Source: Entomortierella parvispora
Lineage: Eukaryota > Mortierellomycota > Mortierellomycetes > Mortierellales > Mortierellaceae
Length of the DNA: 64,000 nt
Reading direction: 5' to 3'
Assembly: GCA_963573315.1 (NCBI GenBank)
Contig: OY752142.1
Coordinates: 1,116,001-1,180,000 of the forward strand
Of this stretch, positions 59,437-64,000 are shown in pieces; the first letter of the stretch is position 1; the number at the start of each line of letters is the position of its first letter. The notes beneath the pieces are model-generated. The model was given only the letters and a program-made list of their open reading frames with translations, did not search any database and had not been told where the DNA came from. Both the position numbers and the translations under genes were made by a program.

Positions 59437-60233
59437 ATGGTAAGTGCGGCGAGCAAGAACAAAAATGCTCTTTTTACTTTTATTCAAGACTCATGTCCTA
59501 ACTTTTAGTCTTGCCTTTCTGCTTCTTTTTCCTCCTTCTCTCTATCTTTCTGTCCCTCTGTTCTTTTCTGAATAGTCTGTCCGCCGTCAAAAGAAGGCCA
59601 AGCGGGCCATCCGTCAAAACTCCAATGTCTTTGCCATGTTTGACCAAAAGCAAATCGTGGAGCTCAAGGAAGCGTTTTCCCTCATCGATCACGACACGGA
59701 CGGATTCATCGATCGAGAGGATCTCAAGGACATGCTTGCCTCCCTGGGTCAATCCCCCACGGAGGAGTACATTGAGGATATGATCTCAGAGGCCCCCGGT
59801 TCGATCAACTTTACAATGTTTTTAACCCTTATGGGTGAAAAACTGTCTGGAACGGACCCAGAACTGGAGATCTTGCAGGCTTTTGAATGTTTTGATGACG
59901 CATCCGCTCCAGGTGGGAATGGAAATGGGGGGCCGACAGGAATGTGTAACGCGGACGAACTTCGGGAGTGGATGACCACCATGGGTGATCGGTTTACAGA
60001 TGAGGAAGTAAGAGACACCCTAATCCTATCCAATCTTTACAGAAACGTAGACTAAGAGCCCTTTTTCACCACTATGGAAATCGGCTCTCTTTTCGCAGCT
60101 GGATGTCTAATCCTCCCACCTCTTCCTTGTCCTTTGTCGATAGGTGGATATCATGTTCAAAGGCGCGTCTGTGGACAGAGACGGTTATTTCAACTACAGA
60201 GAGTTTGCCAGGGTTCTGAAGCATGGCGAGTAA
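59437..60233 (+). CDS. RLC1: Myosin regulatory light chain, 174 aa
   Basis: Exon 1 (59437-59439) is the start codon alone, directly followed by GTAAGT; exon 2 is 59576-60007 and exon 3 is 60144-60233. The basic N-terminus [20 protein letters not shown] carries the phosphorylation motif of regulatory light chains: Ser17 with Arg at -3, but Asn where animals have a second phospho-acceptor Thr. EF-hand 1 is canonical ([12 protein letters not shown], near residues 40-51), while the later hands have lost most ligands, as expected for this family. The length (about 170) fits. It binds the neck of conventional myosin II at the contractile ring. It is a light chain rather than calmodulin because of the NSNVFAMF leader and the degenerate hands 2-4. 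Confidence 0.92.
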
Positions 60234-60408
60234 ACACGCTCCTCTGCCACACGAGACTCTCTTGTGTCTCATTGAACAACAACCTCCATACTTGCCAGAC
60301 ATCAATCTACTCTCACTCACATAATATAGTGATGGCGCGTGTCCATCTCAACGCAGCAAAGACCCTCATGAGAGCATGGATATGGGTGTCAATCGCGCCA
60401 CCAACCTT

Positions 60409-60414
60409 AATAAA
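60409..60414 (+). terminator. Poly(A) signal AATAAA after the myosin light chain
   Basis: Canonical hexamer about 175 bases after the stop codon. Confidence 0.4.
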
Positions 60415-60640
60415 TAGGGGAAGACATGGCCAGAAAGACAGTTGCAGATCATGAATGTATATCGCCTCGACCCTACCTCCCTGCCTCTCTTCATGACTTG
60501 TCCTTTTTAAAGGACTAATACAAAGTGGTATTTACCCAGATAATAGCAATTCCTCCGAATGATGCAGAAGTCTGGCTGTATGTTTTTCTTCGATGGCCGG
60601 GGGTTTTTTTAATGTTTCCAATCAAGACAAAAAAAAGTAT

Positions 60641-61486
60641 TTAAGCCTCGGTGCGGACGCGAGCGTTGGCGTTGGTGACACGGATGTTGAGCTGCTGGGC
60701 ACGCTCGACAATGGCGATACGGTTGCGGGAGGAGACGTTGTGGGCAATCTCGGCGGCAAAGGTACGGTTGTGCATCATCAACAAGTTCAACTCGGCAATG
60801 TTGGCGACGACGAACTTCTTGAAGCCGGAAGGCATCAAGTGACGGGTCAACTTGTTGTTACCGTAACCAATCTTGGGCATGGCAATCTGGCCCTTGAAAC
60901 GGCGACGAACGCGGTTATCAATACCCTTGGGCTTTCTCCATGACTCCTGCACTCGTCAAAGTTTTTTTTTTTGGTTTGTTTTGTTTTCAGTGGTGGGAGT
61001 GATGTCCGGTAATAAACGAGTGATCCACAGTCGATACAAGGGTCGGTAATCAGCGAGTATAAGGTGCAATGAAGAGAGAGAGAAAAGAAAACAATGATGT
61101 GAGTTGTCTAATCATTATAACCAAATATTCGTCAAGTACGATCTCGTATTGAACAAATGGTCTCCATGAGGTTGAAGATCCACTGCCTTTTCAACTATTG
61201 TATTCATCGATGGACTTTCTTCCAAACAGACATGCTCGTGATCCGCTTGCACCAGTCCTGAGACGATATTTGACCGCATTTGATTTCTCCCTCTTCCTGC
61301 GCCATTGACAACCATCCAGTTCTACGTCCAGTCCAAGTCGTTCAAACAGCAGAGGGGCCAGATACCGCCACCCTATTAAAAGTTCCAAAGTTGTACCTTG
61401 ACGGTCTTGTAGCGGTCAGACTGGTGACGCTTGAAGGTAGCGGTGTGCTTCTTCACGATGGTGTGCTTCTTGAGAGGAGTAACCAT
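60641..61486 (-). CDS. RPL32: Ribosomal protein eL32, 131 aa
   Basis: Exon 1 is 61486-61397 ([20 protein letters not shown] through YKTVK) and exon 2 is 60946-60641 ([20 protein letters not shown] through NARVRTEA). The 450-bp intron is long for the window. The protein is basic and matches eL32 throughout, including [20 protein letters not shown] and [20 protein letters not shown]. The ATG follows a CCCCAATAG-AAA sequence, so a 5'-untranslated intron probably ends at 61490. eL32 is a structural protein of the 60S subunit. Convergent with the myosin light chain gene. Confidence 0.95.
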
Positions 61487-62371
61487 TTTCTATTGGGGAA
61501 GGTAGACATCATCGTCAGCAAAAAAGTAGGATGTACGTTGGGTGATGCTACTGATGGGTTTCCATAGGAATTGATGTTGGATTTGTCTGTCATTTGCGAT
61601 AGAGTTGATCGAGTCCTGGTTAGCCAGAGCTTTTGTTGGCATTGTTGAATGCAACTCATTTATGATGCAGACATGGATAGCCATAGAAAGCAACGAGATT
61701 GATAGTTGACCCTGGCTCGCCATCAGTTCCAAGTGATGATTCCCTGATCCCTGGTTCATGAATCAACGCCTCTGACTTTAACAGAGTTGCAATGGTCCGT
61801 CCTCGATGTTGCATCCATTCATCTCTGCTCCAGTGCTCCTTGGATTGCTGCATTAGTCCCGAAAGCGCAAAAAAAAAAATGACAGCAAGGGTCGTCCGAT
61901 ACGTCAGAGGTTGATGATGCTGCTTGAAATGCTAAAGATGACGACGAGGGCTGTCCGTGTGCGTGGCGATCGACGGATGGATGGATAGATTGATAGATAG
62001 ATAGATAGATTGACCGATGGTCTCCTATCGGGATTTGTCTCCCAGTCGCAGATCACATACTGAAAAAAATTCGAAGGAAAGATCACAATTCTGTGCTGGA
62101 TCCAATTTTCAAGGCCGTTTCCCAGCCAGTGCAACCTCTACTTGGGGGGCTTAGCCACACGCGAGCAAGCACCATCTTTTGCCCTTCCTTTCTACTTTCC
62201 GCTCCGTCGCCTCCCACCTCCATCTCCTCTTCGCCAGTACGCATTCTCTTCTGACCTGCGTGATTGTTCAGTACGCCCGCTCAAGGCCATCGTCTGTTGG
62301 TTCATTCACAATTTAAGAAAGGTGAATGCATATTTTTTTAATGTGTAACTAAATAAAGATTAGACACACTT
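61487..62371. other. Leader and probable untranslated-region intron of eL32
   Basis: This 885-bp stretch lies between the eL32 start and the IVD stop, both genes on the minus strand, so it must hold the eL32 promoter and 5' leader. It contains a GATA/GATT-type tandem repeat at about 61974-62012. No coding region is supported. Confidence 0.4.
61974..62012 (+). repeat. GATGGATA/GATAGATT tandem repeat
   Basis: Tandem 4-bp units (GATG, GATA, GATT) upstream of eL32. A similar array lies at about 27508-27555 inside the proposed first intron of uL23. Confidence 0.7.
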
Positions 62372-63946
62372 CTAGTTCTTGTACTCCTTGTTGAACTCAC
62401 GACCGATCAACATCCTCCGGATCTCAGAGGTACCGGCACCAATCTCGTAAAGCTTGGCATCGCGAAGGATACGGCCAGTAGGGAAATCGTTGATGTATCC
62501 GTTGCCTCCCAAGCACTGGATGGCATCCAAAGCAACCTCAGTGGCACGCTCTGCAGAGTAGAGAATGACACCAGCACAGTCGCGGTTGGAGGCATGTCCC
62601 TTGTCGCAGGCGCGGGCAGTGGCATAGACGTAGGCGCGGGAAGCGTTCAACTTTGTGTACATGTCAGCAATCTTGCCCTGGATCAACTGGAACTCGCCAA
62701 TGCGCTGGTTGAACTGAGTACGGGTGTGGACATAATCCAAGGTAGTGTCCAAAGCAGACTGCATCAATCCCAAGGGACCACCGGAAAGGACCAAACGCTC
62801 ATAGTCCAATCCAGACATGAGGACGTAGACACCCTTGCCAACAGCACCCAGGACGTTCTCCTCGGGAACCTCGCAGTCCTCAAAGATCAACTCGCAGGTG
62901 TTGGATCCACGCATGCCCAATTTGTCCAACTTGGTGCCGCGAGAGAATCCCTTCATTCCCTTCTCAATAATGAAGGCGGTGATGCCCTTGGGACCGGCCT
63001 TGATGTCGGTCTTGGCATAGACGACAAGGGTATCAGCATCGGGCCCGTTGGTGATCCACATCTTTGTGCCGTTCAAGATGTAACGGTCGCCCTTCTTCTC
63101 TGCCTGCAACTTCATCGAGACAACATCCGATCCAGAGGTATGCTCCGACATAGCCAAGGCACCAATGTGATCACCCGAGATCAACTATACACACCCAGAA
63201 CACAGATCATACAACACAGAGCAGTGGTTAGAGGGCCTGGGGGATGGACAGAGCTCTTGCAATTCATGCGCTTCGATGCTTACCTTGGGCAAGTACTTCT
63301 TCTTCTGAGCCTCGTTTCCGTTTCGGTTGATCTGGTTGACGCAGAGGTTGGAGTGAGCACCATAGGAAAGGGCAACTGAACCTGATGCACGGGAGAGTTC
63401 CTCCATGACAACGGTATGCTCCAGGTATCCCAATCCCAATCCACCGTACTCGGCAGGGACAGTGATACCCAAGAGACCCATATCACCAAATTTCTTCCAC
63501 ATGTCCTGTGTAAATAAAGAGACGAAATTTTTTTAGTTGTCGCAGTACAAGAAAAGCTTGATTAAGACAGTTGATGAGTTCATGATTTTTCTCATTGCAA
63601 TCCTTACCATTGGGAAAGCATTCTCCTGGTCAATAGCCTGGGCACGGGGGGCCAACTCTTCATCAGCGAAACGCTGGACGGCCAAACGGAACTCATCCTG
63701 CTCCTCAGTCAAACCAGCAACGTGGGCATTGTATGAGTTGTAACGGACACCAGCAGGGGCGCCAGTCTTGAAAGCAGTCTGGCGCTGCAGCGGGGAACAA
63801 GCAAGGATTGAGCAGTTAGGATGATGATGCGTAAAATGGAGTAAAATGAGTAATTCCTTTCATCCGCAAGATGTATTTACAGCAGTGGCGGAGAGGCCGG
63901 GAAGAGCCGAACGGGTGGCGCGCTGGAGGAAGGACTTTGCGAACAT
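62372..63946 (-). CDS. IVD: Isovaleryl-CoA dehydrogenase, mitochondrial, 425 aa
   Basis: Exons 63946-63881, 63784-63608, 63505-63284 and 63184-62372 give 426 codons. This FAD enzyme oxidises isovaleryl-CoA to 3-methylcrotonyl-CoA in leucine breakdown. Exon 1 is a typical mitochondrial presequence ([20 protein letters not shown]). Acyl-CoA dehydrogenase landmarks are [53 protein letters not shown] and the C-terminal [20 protein letters not shown] followed by [11 protein letters not shown]. The catalytic base is the Glu of [15 protein letters not shown] (about residue 284), the position used by isovaleryl-CoA dehydrogenases; most other acyl-CoA dehydrogenases place it near the C-terminus, so the assignment is specific. 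The first 54 bases beyond 63946 are its leader. Confidence 0.96.
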
Positions 63947-64000
63947 GACGGGGAATGGAGTATGGACTGAGGAGTGGAGAGTGGAGAAGGATGCGGATGC

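Overview
This 64 kb window is nuclear chromosomal DNA from a filamentous fungus. Protein-coding genes of about 0.4-4.3 kb sit on both strands, split by short GT-AG introns (mostly 45-130 bp) and separated by pyrimidine-rich, microsatellite-rich spacers. Several contents point to an early-diverging lineage (Mucoromycota, most likely Mortierellales) rather than Dikarya: a complete MCM9, a TKL-like kinase with a TDLHxRN catalytic loop fused to ankyrin repeats, a two-PAS protein, a membrane-anchored kelch protein and a Crypton-type tyrosine recombinase. The taxonomic assignment is an inference from gene content. All exon models were drawn by hand from splice signals and reading-frame continuity, and the exon lengths of each model sum to a whole number of codons.

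Layout. 1-4.1 kb: a small orphan gene and a seven-exon gene of unknown function whose C-terminal half carries a PD-(D/E)XK-like motif. 5.1-8.0 kb: MCM9 (-). 9.5-11.6 kb: mitochondrial-type serine hydroxymethyltransferase (+). 13.1-14.6 kb: DUF202/VTC-like membrane protein (+). 14.8-15.5 kb: NUDT15-like Nudix hydrolase (+). 15.6-16.4 kb: SRP14 (-), divergent from the PP2A catalytic subunit at 16.7-18.1 kb (+). 20.9-25.8 kb: kinase-ankyrin protein (+). 26.0-27.6 kb: ribosomal protein uL23 (-). 27.7-32.4 kb: condensin SMC4 (-), divergent from an LMBD1 lysosomal-transporter homologue at 33.1-36.1 kb (+). 36.2-37.5 kb: PAAT-like protein (-), divergent from a SLY41/triose-phosphate-transporter family gene at 38.2-40.6 kb (+). 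41.0-43.2 kb: decayed Crypton. 43.8-44.8 kb: probable mitochondrial one-helix protein (+). 45.1-48.0 kb: bifunctional purine enzyme ADE5,7 (+). 50.4-52.6 kb: Q-rich bHLH factor (+), followed by a two-PAS protein at 53.6-56.3 kb (+). 56.7-59.2 kb: kelch membrane protein (+). 59.4-60.2 kb: myosin regulatory light chain (+). 60.6-61.5 kb: ribosomal protein eL32 (-). 62.4-63.9 kb: isovaleryl-CoA dehydrogenase (-).

Most genes are housekeeping: genome maintenance (MCM9, SMC4), one-carbon and purine metabolism (SHMT supplies the one-carbon units used in the purine pathway that ADE5,7 serves), leucine catabolism (IVD), translation and secretion (uL23, eL32, SRP14, SLY41), and signalling or cytoskeleton (PP2A, kinase-ankyrin, myosin light chain). 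They do not form a metabolic cluster. The accessory material worth attention is the unknown gene at 1.9-4.0 kb, the Crypton, the kinase-ankyrin fusion and the adjacent bHLH and PAS genes. I saw no tRNA, rRNA, CRISPR array or prokaryotic operon.
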